A stretch of DNA of 64,000 nt from Acetobacteraceae bacterium (GTDB taxonomy: Bacteria > Pseudomonadota > Alphaproteobacteria > Acetobacterales > Acetobacteraceae). The first letter of the stretch is position 1. Every line of letters begins with the position of its first letter. This document shows, piece after piece, positions 1 through 9,956 of the stretch. The notes below the pieces were generated by a model. The model did not search any database. It worked only from the letters and a program-made list of their open reading frames with translations, and was not told where the DNA came from. Location: positions 1,751,001 through 1,815,000 of the forward strand of contig CP039459.1 of assembly GCA_004843165.1 (NCBI GenBank), written 5' to 3'. Made by a program: the position numbers and the translations under genes.

Positions 1-117
1 GATTTACGCCATTTATCCATTTTAAGAGTTGTTGATTATGCGCCGCTTTTACAGGTGGCTCCTGGCTATATGGATGGGAAAATCCACACCTCTCATAAGC
101 GGAAAAAAGCAGGATGA
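1..117 (+). CDS. mreC: MreC C-terminal end (partial)
   Basis: The first 117 bases are open in frame 1 and encode 38 residues ending in a basic tail (SHKRKKAG) before TGA at 115-117. The gene begins outside the window. Its last bases overlap the mreD start codon (ATGA). MreC is the periplasmic rod-shape scaffold between MreB and the PBP2/RodA synthase. The identification rests mainly on position directly before mreD, mrdA and rodA, the normal alphaproteobacterial mre order; the fragment itself is too short for independent recognition. Confidence 0.7.
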   Translation, partial: DLRHLSILRVVDYAPLLQVAPGYMDGKIHTSHKRKKAG

Positions 118-650
118 TATTTGAAGAAAAAAAAGACCTAGAGTTTCGAGCATGGTTTAAGGCATTTTTACGCTTTATGTTACCGGCGTTGGGCTTGGGG
201 GTATTGGCCTTATTTTTCTCTGTTCCTTTTCGTATTCCCGGCCGCCCTGAGTTACAGGTTGCCATTTTGCTAGAGGCCGTTTGGTTTTACACAATGTATG
301 CGCCGCAGATGATGTGGGCAGGTAATATTTTTGTTGGCGGTCTTTTATGTGAAATTTTTGTGCCGACACCGCCGGGCTTCCTCGTATTTTGGATGATTAT
401 GGAAGCAGAACTCGTTCGGGTTGTAAGAATGCGTCTTTGTGAAGGTGGTTTTCTATTTTCATGGTTTTTATTTAGCTTTGTTTCTTGTGGTGCTTCACTT
501 TCTTTGTGGGGATTATTTGCGCTGAGAGATTTCTTGTTTCTTTCGCCGCATCCTGCGATGTTCTTTTGTCTTTTAAGTATTGGAATTTATCCGCTATTTT
601 ATCTTTTATGGAATAGCGTTCTTTATTTTTTTCTAAGGACAAAACGTTAA
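114..650 (+). CDS. mreD: rod shape-determining protein MreD
   Basis: The gene encodes 178 residues with about five hydrophobic segments and a short cytoplasmic N-terminus, as expected for the inner-membrane protein MreD, which belongs to the MreBCD elongasome. The start ATG overlaps the mreC stop (ATGA), so translation is probably coupled. MreD sequences diverge strongly, so the call relies on membrane topology, length close to the family's 160-180 residues, and position between mreC and mrdA. A small hairpin follows the stop codon. Confidence 0.8.
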   Translation: MIFEEKKDLEFRAWFKAFLRFMLPALGLGVLALFFSVPFRIPGRPELQVAILLEAVWFYTMYAPQMMWAGNIFVGGLLCEIFVPTPPGFLVFWMIMEAELVRVVRMRLCEGGFLFSWFLFSFVSCGASLSLWGLFALRDFLFLSPHPAMFFCLLSIGIYPLFYLLWNSVLYFFLRTKR

Positions 651-654
651 AAAA

Positions 655-670
655 GCTTCTTTTGAGAAGC
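655..670 (+). other. short hairpin between mreD and mrdA
   Basis: GCTTCT (655-660) and AGAAGC (665-670) form a 6-bp stem around a TTTG loop just after mreD. There is no T-run after it, so it is not a convincing terminator. The 3' arm contains the only purine-rich stretch that could serve as ribosome binding site for the GTG start of mrdA at 678, so the stem could mask it. Confidence 0.3.
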
Positions 671-677
671 GTTATTT

Positions 678-2600
678 GTGTCTTTTGCTTTTGCGGATAG
701 ATTTTCTATGTCACATCGCCGCCGTTTTCGTTCTGGATTTTTTCGCCGTTACTGGCGTTCAAAGGAGATTTTGACGGAATATAGAAGGGAAGCTTCTGCT
801 GAAAAAATTTTTGGACGCAGAGCAACTTTTTTACTCTTTGGACAAATGGCTATTTTGGGGATCCTCTCTGCCAAACTCTATAAAATTCAAGTTACCGATA
901 ATGAGGATTTTTCAGAACAGGCACGCCGAAATCGTTTATTGCGGCGTTTTTTAGTACCGCCGAGAGGCGCCATTTACGATGCTTCGGGAAACGTCTTGTT
1001 AGCAAAGAACAAGGCTGTGGTCAGAGCTATTCTTTCGGATGCCGGTGGAATTGATATTGATGCCTCCATTGCACGATTTGAAAAAATTATTTTGATGGAT
1101 GAGCGGGATCATCGCCGGGTAAAACGTGAGCGGAAAAGAGGCGGAAAAAATGCAAATTTTACGCTGAGAAATATTTTAACAGAAAAAGAGGTTGAGCGTA
1201 TAAGTCAAGTTTTGCCGCCTATTCCCGGTCTTTCCTTGGATGAGGGGTTTAGCCGCTCTTATCCTTTGGGAGAGCTGACAGCGCATGTTGTCGGATATGT
1301 TGCGATCCCGAATGAAAAAGATTTAAGACGCAATAAGGTATATGCTTTGCCGGGGATTAAAATCGGCCGTGGTGGGATTGAGGAAAATGAAGAGGATGAT
1401 CTTCGGGGGGTGCCGGGAAATTTTGAAGAAGAAGTCAATGCGAAAAGGGATTTAATTCGAGAAATCAGCAGCGTTAGTCCTATTTCAGGCAGTGATATTC
1501 ATCTGACGTTGGATGTGCGCTTTCAGGAAAAGGTTAAAGAGCGAATTGGCGATAGGGTTGCAAGTGCGGTTCTTTTAGACTGCCGGACGGGTGCCGTACG
1601 GGCAATGGTAAGCAATCCCTCTTTTGATCCTGGCGCTTTTGAAGAGGGTGTTTCGGTTGAGCAGTGGAAATCTTGGATGGAAGATCCTGCGACGCCTTTA
1701 AATAACAAAGCGATCTCCGGTTTTTATCCACCCGGTTCAACATTTAAACCTGCTGTCGCTTTGGCAGCCTTACAATCGCATGCAATTCATCCAGATGAAA
1801 TGATTGATTGTCCAGGTTATTTAGATGTGGGTGGGGTACGCTTCCATTGCTGGAAACCAGCAGGACATGGCCCCCTAACGGTTCGTGATGCGTTAAAATA
1901 TTCTTGTGACGTTTTTTTCTATCAGGCCGCGCGTCGTTGTGGGATGGATGAAATTCATAAGGCAGCTGAGGCTTTGGGGATCTGTGTTCCACCGAGTATT
2001 GAACTCCCCAATGCAGGAACTGGGATTGTTCCAAATTCGGAATGGGCTGCAAAACATAGTTATTTATGGAAAGTCGGCGATACGATTAACGCAGGGATTG
2101 GGCAGGGCTATGTACAGACAACCCCTTTGAGCTTGGCGGGTTATGCCGCCTCTTTGGCCGTAGGGGCAAAAGTTTCACCTTATTTGATTCAAGACCCTTT
2201 TAAATGTATGCGTCCACATTGTCTCGAGGCATTGCCTTTTGATCCTGCTTATTTAGGGATTGTCCGCAGAGGAATGTGGGATGTTGTTAATGCAAAACAC
2301 GGAACAGCCCCCTTGGCAAAATTACATTCTGAAAATGTCCAGATGGCAGGAAAAACAGGAACATCTCAGGTGCGTGGCGTTTCACGGGAAATGCGGGAAT
2401 CTGGACATTTTAACTCGATGAACTTTCCATGGAAATACCGTCCGCATGCCTTATTTATTGCTTATGCGCCTTTTATTAGACCTCGCTATGCCTTGTCCCT
2501 CGTTGTTGAGCACGGAAATGCCGGCGCTGGAGAAGCCGCACCGGTGGCCGGAAAAATTATGGAAGATATTTTGAAACTTGACCCTGAGATAAAGTTATAA
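678..2600 (+). CDS. mrdA: penicillin-binding protein 2 (PBP2), peptidoglycan transpeptidase
   Basis: This is a 640-residue class B PBP that cross-links peptidoglycan during side-wall elongation, together with RodA. Visible features are an N-terminal transmembrane anchor (FLLFGQMAILGILSAKLYKI), a dimerisation domain, and a transpeptidase domain with the nucleophile motif STFK (Ser about 354), the SCD form of the SxN motif (about 409) and KTG (Lys about 559). The length fits the family. The GTG at 678 is used here; the in-frame ATG at 708 is an equally possible start, and neither has a strong ribosome binding site. It lies between mreD and rodA in the elongasome cluster. Confidence 0.93.
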   Translation: MSFAFADRFSMSHRRRFRSGFFRRYWRSKEILTEYRREASAEKIFGRRATFLLFGQMAILGILSAKLYKIQVTDNEDFSEQARRNRLLRRFLVPPRGAIYDASGNVLLAKNKAVVRAILSDAGGIDIDASIARFEKIILMDERDHRRVKRERKRGGKNANFTLRNILTEKEVERISQVLPPIPGLSLDEGFSRSYPLGELTAHVVGYVAIPNEKDLRRNKVYALPGIKIGRGGIEENEEDDLRGVPGNFEEEVNAKRDLIREISSVSPISGSDIHLTLDVRFQEKVKERIGDRVASAVLLDCRTGAVRAMVSNPSFDPGAFEEGVSVEQWKSWMEDPATPLNNKAISGFYPPGSTFKPAVALAALQSHAIHPDEMIDCPGYLDVGGVRFHCWKPAGHGPLTVRDALKYSCDVFFYQAARRCGMDEIHKAAEALGICVPPSIELPNAGTGIVPNSEWAAKHSYLWKVGDTINAGIGQGYVQTTPLSLAGYAASLAVGAKVSPYLIQDPFKCMRPHCLEALPFDPAYLGIVRRGMWDVVNAKHGTAPLAKLHSENVQMAGKTGTSQVRGVSREMRESGHFNSMNFPWKYRPHALFIAYAPFIRPRYALSLVVEHGNAGAGEAAPVAGKIMEDILKLDPEIKL

Positions 2601-2698
2601 TGCCTATTTTCTAAGTAATGGGCATAATTTAACTTTATATCTTGTGCTAGATTCAGTATCATTATGAATGATTCTAAGTAACTGATTAGGAGAGTTCT

Positions 2699-3853
2699 GT
2701 GATTCTTTCTCCCGTTCCAAAGCCTTTTAAAAGACTCTGGCGGGTCGGTTCTGAGATTCAGTTTTTTCAGCGCTTGCTCGAAGTTAACTGGCTGTATGTC
2801 ACCCTTGTTACACTTTTGGCAATGACCGGCTATATTGCGCTTTATTCTGCCGCAGGTGGGGCATCGCATCCTTTTGCTCAGCCGCAAGCTTTGCGATTTT
2901 GTTTTGGTCTTGTCTTGATGACATTGATCGCACTTTCACCCTTAAAAATTTTGTATCGCACGGCAGGGCTCTTTTATTGCGTTTCGATTCTTTTGCTGGT
3001 GATGGTTTTGGCGATGGGGCATGTTGGTAAGGGGGCTGAACGCTGGATTAATTTACTAGGCTTTCAGTTTCAGCCTTCCGAATTCGCTAAAATTGCTTTG
3101 GTTATTGGCTTGGCTTCTTTTTTTGCGAACCCTGCCATTAAAAATCTTCGTTCTTCTTTAAAATGGATTTTTCCAAGTCTAATGGTTCTTCTGCCTGTCT
3201 TGTTGGTATTAAAAGAGCCAAATCTAGGTACAGCAGTGATTATTGGGGTGATTGGTGCTTCAATTTTTTTCTGTGCAGGCTTTCCGTTGTGGATCATCGG
3301 CACAGCTGGTGCCGTTTTACCTTTTTTGGGTGAATTTCTTTACAATCATCTCCATGATTATCAAAAGGCACGTATTGATACGTTTTTACATCCTGAGCAT
3401 GATCGTTTAGGGGCTGGTTATAATATTTTACAGTCTAAGATCGCCCTTGGCTCTGGCGGTTTCTGGGGAAAAGGTTATTTGCATGGCACACAGGGACAAT
3501 TAAATTTTTTACCGGAAAAACAGACTGACTTTATTTTTACAATGATTGGTGAGGAATGGGGCTATGTCGGGGCGCTCAGCATTATTATCTTGCTGGCGTT
3601 GGTAACAGCGGCAGGGATGATTATGGGCATTTTTTGTAAAAATAGCTTTTCCCGTTTGCTTTGTTTGGGCATTGCAATGGATTTCTTTTTATATTGTGCT
3701 GTTAATTTAGCAATGGTGATGGGGGCGATCCCTGTTGGCGGCGTGCCATTGCCGCTGATTTCTTATGGGGGATCGGCCATGCTTACGATGATGGTAGGGT
3801 TTGGGGTACTGCTTTGCGCTTGGCGTCATCGTTTTGAAAAAGAAATTACTTAG
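2699..3853 (+). CDS. rodA: peptidoglycan glycosyltransferase RodA
   Basis: This 384-residue SEDS-family polytopic membrane protein polymerises lipid II into glycan strands as partner of PBP2. Family motifs visible are GAERWINLLGFQFQPSEFAKI, the large periplasmic loop with NFLPEKQTDFIFTMIGEEWG, and the C-terminal IPVGGVPLPLISYGGSAM. The start is GTG at 2699, supported by an AGGAGAG ribosome binding site at 2688-2694. The gene ends the cluster before a strong terminator at 3983-4026. A 47-codon reading frame overlaps its 3' end (see findings). Confidence 0.95.
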   Translation: MILSPVPKPFKRLWRVGSEIQFFQRLLEVNWLYVTLVTLLAMTGYIALYSAAGGASHPFAQPQALRFCFGLVLMTLIALSPLKILYRTAGLFYCVSILLLVMVLAMGHVGKGAERWINLLGFQFQPSEFAKIALVIGLASFFANPAIKNLRSSLKWIFPSLMVLLPVLLVLKEPNLGTAVIIGVIGASIFFCAGFPLWIIGTAGAVLPFLGEFLYNHLHDYQKARIDTFLHPEHDRLGAGYNILQSKIALGSGGFWGKGYLHGTQGQLNFLPEKQTDFIFTMIGEEWGYVGALSIIILLALVTAAGMIMGIFCKNSFSRLLCLGIAMDFFLYCAVNLAMVMGAIPVGGVPLPLISYGGSAMLTMMVGFGVLLCAWRHRFEKEIT

Positions 3854-3977
3854 TCCTTTTCAGCCAAGAGCTTTATGGAAAGGATTTTATAAAAACTTTG
3901 GGTCTTTTAATCGCAGATGGGGGCAGTGGCGTACAGGAAAAGCCATTGCTAAAATTAATTATGGCAGAACAGTTTAA
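3834..3977 (+). CDS. possible small basic protein overlapping the end of rodA
   Basis: A shifted frame runs from TTG at 3834 to TAA at 3977. It would encode 47 residues rich in Lys, Arg, Trp and aromatic residues (pieces KGFYKNFGSFNRRWGQW and GKAIAKINYGR). It overlaps rodA by 20 bases and stops just before the terminator at 3983, so it would lie inside the rodA transcript. The start codon is weak and no clear ribosome binding site is visible. No family is recognised. It may be chance open frame. Confidence 0.22.
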   Translation: MKKKLLSPFQPRALWKGFYKNFGSFNRRWGQWRTGKAIAKINYGRTV

Positions 3978-3982
3978 GGATT

Positions 3983-4026
3983 AAAAAGAAAGGCCTTTTA
4001 TACAAAAATAAAAGGCCTTTCTTTTT
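3983..4026. terminator. bidirectional rho-independent terminator between rodA and glyS
   Basis: The arms 3983-4000 and 4009-4026 are perfect inverted repeats (core AAAGGCCTTT) with A-runs on one flank and T-runs on the other. It can therefore stop transcription from rodA (+) and from glyS (-), which converge here. Confidence 0.9.
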
Positions 4027-4046
4027 GTATCAGCTTTTAGAAAAAC

Positions 4047-6134
4047 TTAACTTTTCTTTTCAATTTTTGAAAAGTCAGCCACTTGATTGCAGAGATTTAC
4101 AAACTCAGATAGAAGCAATAAACGATTAGTGCGAATATCTTCATTTGGATCATTCACTAAGACCTCTTCAAAGAAGCGGTCGATCGGTATATGCAGATTT
4201 GAAAGTTCAGAAATGCCTTTATCAAAATGACGTTCTGCAATGGCACTTTGAATGAGAGGCTGATATTTTTGAATTGCTTCAAAGAGATTTCTTTCAGAGT
4301 TTTCTCTTAAGACTTCTGTTTTAAAATCACCATTATTTTGCCAGCCTTTTTTTATTTCAGCTTGCAAAATATTTCCAGCACGCCGATAGGCATTGCATAA
4401 TTCCGCCCATCCTGAAATCTTTCTTTCAGCAGATTGTAAGGCAGAGGCTCTTTCGAAAATTTCGGTAATGAGTTGACCATCTAATTTTTTAAAGACAGAT
4501 TTTTCTGCAAGATGCGCATGTTCAAGATTGAGAACCGCTTCTGTAATGCCTGCATCAATCCCTTCCTGACGTAACTGAATGCGCAAACGATCAATGAGGA
4601 AATCTTCTAAATTGTCAGATAAATTTCCTTCTGAAGCAAGCTGTAACAGTTCACCTAAATCAACTTGCAACTGATTGTGCTGTAGAATTCTGAAAATACC
4701 GAGCGCCATACGCCGCAAGCCGTAAGGGTCGCCTGATCCTGTTGGGATAAGTCCAATAGAGAAAAATCCAACAAGAATGTAAAGGCGATCTGCTAAAGCG
4801 GTGCAAATTGAAACAGGGGTGTTGGGCACTTCGCCAGAATTGCCTTTTGGGAGATATTGCTGACGAATAGCCTCACAGATTTCAGGCGCTTCCTTATCAT
4901 GTTCGGCATAATAGCCTCCCATAATCCCCTGGAGGGATGGAAGCTCGCCTACCATTTCCGTAAGAAGGTCTGCTTTTAAAAGAAAGCCAGCTCGGGAGGC
5001 CTTCTCTTGAACTTCGGAATCGTACCCTAGTTTTTCCGCAATTTTCCCTGATAAGTCCCGAAGTGCATAAGATTTTTTTCTCAGATCGCCCAATTTTTCT
5101 TGGAAAATCATTTTTTTCAAATCATCGACACGGGATTCCAGCGTTCTTTTACGATCTTGATCCCAAAAATGACGGCCATCTTCCAAACGAGCCCTTAAAA
5201 CACGTTCATTTCCGTGAGAAACGAATTGGTTATCTTCAAAGGGATGATTGGCCACAAAGGCAAAGAAAGGTGCAATCTCATTCCCTTTGGAAAGCGGGAA
5301 ATAGCGCTGATGCTCGCCCATTAAATCATCCCGAACTTCATGCGGAAGTTCCATATGGGATGGATCAATTTTGCCAAGATAGGCTGTTGGGATTTCGCAA
5401 AGTCCTGTAACCTCGTTTAAAAGCCCCTCATTGGTCATGACTTTGAGGCTGTTCTCTTGAGAAACTTGTTCAAGAGAGGCTTTGACCTTTTCTAAACGCT
5501 CCTCATGGAAGGGGATGAGGCCTTTGGATCGTAACTGTTTTTCCCATTGTTCTGCCGAAGAAACTTTAAATTCCTCTTGATACCCGAAAGGCCCGTCTTC
5601 ACTTAAAATATCGGATTTTAAGCCGTGTGCCTTGTCACCATCCCGTTCAAGGGAAAAGGGAATAAGCTTGCCGTCCAAAAGACAAACAATTTTATGGAGT
5701 GGTCGTACCCATGAAAAGCGAGAAGTTCCGCCCCAGCGCATCGCTTTAGGCCACGGGAATTCCCAGAGAAGGGTAGGCAGGATTTCAGCAATCATGTCTA
5801 GTGCAGAACGTGCCGGCACATATTCTTTAAAGAAATAATGCGTCTCGTCTTTTTCGAGCTTTTCAGGGGAAACACCGCATTTACGGGAAAAACCCTCTAG
5901 CGCTTTGGCAGGTGCTGAAATTTTTGGCCCTCTGAGAATATTGTTTTCTTCAGGCGTGCTGTCTTTGATATTAATCACACAGCCGATGCGCCTTGGATCA
6001 GAAATATATTTCGAGATTTTAGGAGAGAGTGGAGAAAGGCGGGAAATCAATTCTTTGCCTAGTCGTTCTGCACCGAATTTCTGAAAACGTGAGGGAATTT
6101 GTTCACTGATAAGTTCTAAAAAAAGCTCAGCCAT
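4047..6134 (-). CDS. glyS: glycyl-tRNA synthetase beta subunit
   Basis: This 695-residue beta chain belongs to the bacterial alpha2-beta2 glycyl-tRNA synthetase, which charges tRNA-Gly. It starts with the family's typical [18 protein letters not shown] and carries the conserved [13 protein letters not shown] segment, an HD-like central region ([17 protein letters not shown]) and a C-terminal anticodon-binding helical domain. The length fits the family. Translation starts behind an excellent AAGGAGG site located inside the end of glyQ, which it overlaps by 8 bases, so the two chains should be made together. Confidence 0.96.
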   Translation of the reverse strand: MAELFLELISEQIPSRFQKFGAERLGKELISRLSPLSPKISKYISDPRRIGCVINIKDSTPEENNILRGPKISAPAKALEGFSRKCGVSPEKLEKDETHYFFKEYVPARSALDMIAEILPTLLWEFPWPKAMRWGGTSRFSWVRPLHKIVCLLDGKLIPFSLERDGDKAHGLKSDILSEDGPFGYQEEFKVSSAEQWEKQLRSKGLIPFHEERLEKVKASLEQVSQENSLKVMTNEGLLNEVTGLCEIPTAYLGKIDPSHMELPHEVRDDLMGEHQRYFPLSKGNEIAPFFAFVANHPFEDNQFVSHGNERVLRARLEDGRHFWDQDRKRTLESRVDDLKKMIFQEKLGDLRKKSYALRDLSGKIAEKLGYDSEVQEKASRAGFLLKADLLTEMVGELPSLQGIMGGYYAEHDKEAPEICEAIRQQYLPKGNSGEVPNTPVSICTALADRLYILVGFFSIGLIPTGSGDPYGLRRMALGIFRILQHNQLQVDLGELLQLASEGNLSDNLEDFLIDRLRIQLRQEGIDAGITEAVLNLEHAHLAEKSVFKKLDGQLITEIFERASALQSAERKISGWAELCNAYRRAGNILQAEIKKGWQNNGDFKTEVLRENSERNLFEAIQKYQPLIQSAIAERHFDKGISELSNLHIPIDRFFEEVLVNDPNEDIRTNRLLLLSEFVNLCNQVADFSKIEKKS

Positions 6135-7017
6135 TTTTTGGAGCCTCCTTTTCTAGCCATGTTTCACAGGCAGCTTTTGCAAGGCTTCGAATACGATTAA
6201 TATAGGCCGGACGCTGATTTTGAGAAACAACGCCTCTTGCATCTAAAAGATTAAAGCTGTGAGAGGCTTTTAAACAATAATCATAAGCAGGCTGTGCGAG
6301 GCCGATGGCGGAAAGACGTGCAGATTCTGCCTCATTTTCTTCAAACCATTTTTGAAGAAGCTCGGGGTTAGCATGTTCAAAATTATATTTAGAATAATCC
6401 TGTTCTGCACGTTTGAAAATATCGCCGTATTTTACGCCTTGGCCGTTAAAATCAAGATCATAGACATTCTCAACGCCTTGCACATACATGGCCAAGCGCT
6501 CCAGCCCATAAGTCAGTTCTGTTGAAGGCTTGGTCACAGCAATGCCGCCAACCTGTTGAAAATAGGTAAATTGGGTGACTTCCATACCGTCACACCAAAC
6601 TTCCCAGCCGAGCCCCCAAGCCCCAATACTTGGATTTTCCCAGTCATCTTCGACAAAACGAATATCATGCTTGTCCGTATCAATCCCGATGGCCCGATAG
6701 CTTTCGAGTAAAAGTTCCTGACTATTTTCAGGGCTTGGTTTAAGCAGGACTTGAAACTGATAATAATGCTGTAAGCGGTTTGGATTTTCGCCATAACGGC
6801 CATCCGCAGGACGGCGGCAGGACTGAACATAGGCCGCTTTCCAAGGGGTATCGCCCAAAGCGCGTAAAGCCGTATGGGGAGAGAGGGTGCCGGCACCCAC
6901 TTCCATATCGTAAGGCTGGAGAAGGACACAGCCTTTTTCTGCCCAGAAATTCTGGAGGCGTAAGATGAGTTCCTGAAAACTCGGTGGATGAGATAAAGCA
7001 GATTTTGGAGCGGACAT
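6127..7017 (-). CDS. glyQ: glycyl-tRNA synthetase alpha subunit
   Basis: This is the 296-residue catalytic alpha chain of the heterotetrameric glycyl-tRNA synthetase, a class II enzyme. Conserved segments include [39 protein letters not shown] and [20 protein letters not shown], which form the ATP/glycine site. It is the first gene of the minus-strand glyQ-glyS operon and diverges from the DUF2076 gene across a 127-bp intergenic region. Confidence 0.97.
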   Translation of the reverse strand: MSAPKSALSHPPSFQELILRLQNFWAEKGCVLLQPYDMEVGAGTLSPHTALRALGDTPWKAAYVQSCRRPADGRYGENPNRLQHYYQFQVLLKPSPENSQELLLESYRAIGIDTDKHDIRFVEDDWENPSIGAWGLGWEVWCDGMEVTQFTYFQQVGGIAVTKPSTELTYGLERLAMYVQGVENVYDLDFNGQGVKYGDIFKRAEQDYSKYNFEHANPELLQKWFEENEAESARLSAIGLAQPAYDYCLKASHSFNLLDARGVVSQNQRPAYINRIRSLAKAACETWLEKEAPKNG

Positions 7018-7102
7018 ATTTAAACAGAACGCTTTCAGCGATTTAAATTAAAATAGAATAACAGATGAAAAAGTTTTTAACATTTCTTATGTTTCTTTTA
7101 AA

Positions 7103-7111
7103 TGATATAAT
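7103..7111 (+). promoter_or_regulatory. extended -10 promoter element upstream of the DUF2076 gene
   Basis: The bases 7103-7111 read TGATATAAT, a perfect extended -10 (TGn plus TATAAT). The region 17 bases upstream is a weak -35. Transcription would begin near 7118, about 27 bases before the ATG at 7145. This is a sequence match only. Confidence 0.5.
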
Positions 7112-7144
7112 TTTGGCACGACGATATCTAAAAGGTAATCTAAG

Positions 7145-7882
7145 ATGAATAGTGAAGAGCAAAATATCATCGGTCAATTTGTTGCCAGAGTAGGTGGCGG
7201 ACACGGCGTGCAGCAGGCACTTCCCCCCATTGATCCAGAGGCAGATCGATATATCGGACAGGAGTTTCAGCGTTATCCAGAGGCGAGGTACCGTGTCACA
7301 CAGCTTGCTGTGGTGCAGGAGGCCGCTTTGCGGAATGCGCAATCCCGTATTCAATATTTAGAAAACCAGCTTCAACAAGCAAAAGCCGCACTTGCACAAA
7401 AACAGCAATCGCAGGGCGGTGGTTTCTTTTCAAATCTATTCGGCGGTGGAAGATCCAATCCTGCACAGGGATATCCGCCGCCACCAACAGCGCAGGGGAT
7501 GCGTCCGCCACCAGGCTATGGTCAGCAATATGCACCGCCGCCACCGCAATACGGCCAGCCACCAATGAGTGCTTTTCAATCTTCCGGAACAGGGTTTTTA
7601 GGCTCTGCTTTGCGGACAGCGACAGGTGTTGCTGGCGGTATGCTTGCCGCACATGCGATTGAAGGACTCTTCTCAGGACATCATGAGGCCGGTGCTGGTG
7701 GATTTGGCGAAGGCGGTGCCGGTTTTGGCGCAGGTGCAGCAGAGGCCGGCGGTGGCTACGACCCCTCAACAGATCCTTTTGCCGGCTCCGGTATGGAAGA
7801 TAATGGCGGATTTGCCGATGATGATTTCGGTGGCGGTTTTGATGGCGGCGATTTCGGCGGGTTTGACGATTCGATGTTCTAA
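7145..7882 (+). CDS. DUF2076 domain-containing protein
   Basis: The gene encodes 245 residues. The N-terminal 90 or so match the DUF2076 pattern: MNSEEQNIIGQFVARV, a PIDPEADRYIG segment, and a coiled coil (QSRIQYLENQLQQAKAALAQ). The middle is Pro/Gly/Gln-rich with a GGFFSNLFGGG block, followed by a hydrophobic stretch (TGVAGGMLAAHAIEGLFSG) and a Gly/Asp-rich acidic C-terminus ending in SMF. Family members are sometimes labelled periplasmic ligand-binding sensors, but I know of no established function. There is no classical signal peptide. It has its own promoter-like site and a terminator at 7915-7960, so it looks monocistronic. Confidence 0.85.
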   Translation: MNSEEQNIIGQFVARVGGGHGVQQALPPIDPEADRYIGQEFQRYPEARYRVTQLAVVQEAALRNAQSRIQYLENQLQQAKAALAQKQQSQGGGFFSNLFGGGRSNPAQGYPPPPTAQGMRPPPGYGQQYAPPPPQYGQPPMSAFQSSGTGFLGSALRTATGVAGGMLAAHAIEGLFSGHHEAGAGGFGEGGAGFGAGAAEAGGGYDPSTDPFAGSGMEDNGGFADDDFGGGFDGGDFGGFDDSMF

Positions 7883-7914
7883 AGAAAACCCGCTATAAGG
7901 TCTAACTTGTCAAA

Positions 7915-7960
7915 AGCGAATGAGACGCTATGGTGCTTCTCATTCGCTAAAGTTATTTTT
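7915..7960 (+). terminator. terminator after the DUF2076 gene
   Basis: An 11-bp perfect stem (AGCGAATGAGA at 7915-7925, TCTCATTCGCT at 7938-7948) with a 12-base loop is followed by an imperfect T-rich tail (AGTTATTTTT at 7951-7960). Confidence 0.65.
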
Positions 7961-8011
7961 AGAGTTAATCATACGTTAAAATTTTTGATTTAGGTAAAGA
8001 GATTATTTGAA

Positions 8012-9820
8012 ATGAATTTCTATCGGACACATCATTGTGAACAGCTTCGGGCTTCGGATGCTGGAAAAGACGTACGCCTTTCAGGCTGGTTGCAAAGTAA
8101 ACGTGACCATGGCGGCGTCCTATTTCTGGATTTAAGAGACTCTCACGGCGTCACGCAAATTGTTGTGCCCGCTGGTAGCCCATTGACCGCAGAGCTTGAA
8201 AAGCTTCGGATTGAAAGCGTCATTACCATTGAGGGAAAAGTCATTCTTCGTGGCGAAGGCCAGCAGAATGCTAAAATCCCAACAGGGGAAATTGAAGTCA
8301 GCGCTGAAAAACTCACCATCATTTCTTCTGCTGAGATGCTGCCATTTCAAATTCACAGCAATGAAAAATATCCTGAGGATTTGCGTTTAAAATACCGCTT
8401 TTTAGATTTGCGCCGTCCGCAGATGCGTAACAATATCCTTTTAAGAAGCAAAGTGATTTCAAGCCTCCGCCGTCACATGGAAGGGGAAGGCTTCTTAGAG
8501 CTTCAAACCCCGATTTTGACAGCTTCCTCTCCAGAGGGGGCAAGAGATTTCTTAGTGCCGGCCCGTTTACATCCGGGTAAATTCTATGCGTTGCCACAAG
8601 CCCCACAGCAATTTAAGCAGTTGGCAATGGTTGGCGGATTTGAAAAATATTTCCAAATTGCCCCATGTTTCCGTGACGAAGCCTCCCGTGCAGACCGTAG
8701 CCCGGGTGAGTTTTATCAGATGGATATGGAAATGGCCTTTGCAACACAGGATGACGTGTTCGAAGTGCTGGAGCGTGTCCTTTCTGGTGTCTTTAAAGAA
8801 TTTGTTCCGGCTGACTGGAACGTTGACACAGCACCATTCCGCCGTATTCCTTATGCGGAATCAATGGCAAAATATGGCTGTGATAAACCAGATTTGCGTA
8901 ATCCGCTTATTCTTTCCAATGTGACGGAAGCTTTTGAAAATTCTTCCTTTGGTCTTTTCGCAAAAATAGCGGCTGATGGTGGCCGTGTTGTTGCTATTCC
9001 GGCACCGGGTGCTGCGGAAAAAGGTCGTGCATTCTTTGATAAGCTCAATAAATGGGCAAGAGAAGAGGGCATGGGCGGTCTTGGCTATGTGATTTTTGCC
9101 GAAGAAGGGGCCAAAGGCCCAATCGCTAAAAATCTTGAAGAAGACCGTTTGGCAAAAATCAAAGAAATCTCCGGCGTAAAAGATGGCGATGCCGTCTTCT
9201 TCTTGGCTTCTTCCGGAAAACCGGAAGAGTTGAACCGCTTTGCAGCCGTTGCTAGAATGAAAGTTGCGGAATCTTTGGATCTTGTGGAAAAAAATGCCTA
9301 CCGTTTCTGCTGGGTTGTTGATTTCCCAATGTATGAACGGGATGAGGAAACAGGGCAGATTGATTTCTCTCATAATCCATTCTCGATGCCGCAAGGTGGC
9401 ATGGATGCGTTACTGAATAAAGATCCTTTGGAAATTAACGCATGGCAGTATGATATTGTCTGTAATGGCGTTGAGCTTTCCTCTGGTGCAATCAGAAACC
9501 ATCAACCGGAACTCATGATTAAAGCCTTTGAAATTGCAGGCTATCCGGCAGAAGAAGTCGAAAAACGCTTTGGCGGACTTTATAATGCCTTTAAATTTGG
9601 CGCACCGCCACATGGGGGTGCTGCTCCAGGAGTGGATCGTATGGTCATGCTCTTGGCCGATGAACCAAATATAAGAGAAGTCACACTCTTCCCATTAAAC
9701 CAAAAAGGGGAAGATTTGATGATGGAAGCGCCAGCGGAAATCACGCCAGAACGTTGGAAAGAGCTAAATCTTAAACTCTCCCTTCCACCGAAACCAACAG
9801 TCTCTGTTGAAAAGAAATAA
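8012..9820 (+). CDS. aspS: aspartyl-tRNA synthetase
   Basis: This 602-residue class IIb enzyme charges tRNA with aspartate. The order of domains is an N-terminal OB-fold anticodon-binding domain ([21 protein letters not shown]), the catalytic core with motif 2 ([19 protein letters not shown]), a bacterial-type GAD insertion at about residues 290-420, and motif 3 ([14 protein letters not shown]). The length fits bacterial AspRS. Many alphaproteobacterial AspRS enzymes are non-discriminating and also make Asp-tRNA-Asn; this cannot be read from the sequence by eye. It stands alone, with a terminator on each side. Confidence 0.97.
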   Translation: MNFYRTHHCEQLRASDAGKDVRLSGWLQSKRDHGGVLFLDLRDSHGVTQIVVPAGSPLTAELEKLRIESVITIEGKVILRGEGQQNAKIPTGEIEVSAEKLTIISSAEMLPFQIHSNEKYPEDLRLKYRFLDLRRPQMRNNILLRSKVISSLRRHMEGEGFLELQTPILTASSPEGARDFLVPARLHPGKFYALPQAPQQFKQLAMVGGFEKYFQIAPCFRDEASRADRSPGEFYQMDMEMAFATQDDVFEVLERVLSGVFKEFVPADWNVDTAPFRRIPYAESMAKYGCDKPDLRNPLILSNVTEAFENSSFGLFAKIAADGGRVVAIPAPGAAEKGRAFFDKLNKWAREEGMGGLGYVIFAEEGAKGPIAKNLEEDRLAKIKEISGVKDGDAVFFLASSGKPEELNRFAAVARMKVAESLDLVEKNAYRFCWVVDFPMYERDEETGQIDFSHNPFSMPQGGMDALLNKDPLEINAWQYDIVCNGVELSSGAIRNHQPELMIKAFEIAGYPAEEVEKRFGGLYNAFKFGAPPHGGAAPGVDRMVMLLADEPNIREVTLFPLNQKGEDLMMEAPAEITPERWKELNLKLSLPPKPTVSVEKK

Positions 9821-9824
9821 AACT

Positions 9825-9859
9825 AAAAAAGCCTCTCTAAAATTTAGAGAGGCTTTTTT
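9825..9859 (+). terminator. rho-independent terminator after aspS
   Basis: A near-perfect hairpin (core GCCTCTCTAAA / TTTAGAGAGGC) is flanked by A6 and T6 runs immediately after the aspS stop. Because of the symmetric A/T flanks it may also serve the converging minus-strand cupin gene. Confidence 0.9.
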
Positions 9860-9956
9860 ATAAGCGTTCTAAACGATCTGGCCGTTTTAATTCTGTTTCT
9901 AAAGTTTCTTAAAAAGGGTTTCTATAATATTGTCATATTTCTTTGAAAAACACTGT

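Noticed and set aside
7296-7769. 157-codon antisense open frame opposite the DUF2076 gene
   Set aside because: Its Arg/His/Leu-rich composition follows from the Gly/Pro-rich plus-strand gene; no independent evidence.
8861-9394. 177-codon antisense open frame within aspS
   Set aside because: Lies entirely within the well-supported aspS gene and has no family features or ribosome binding site.
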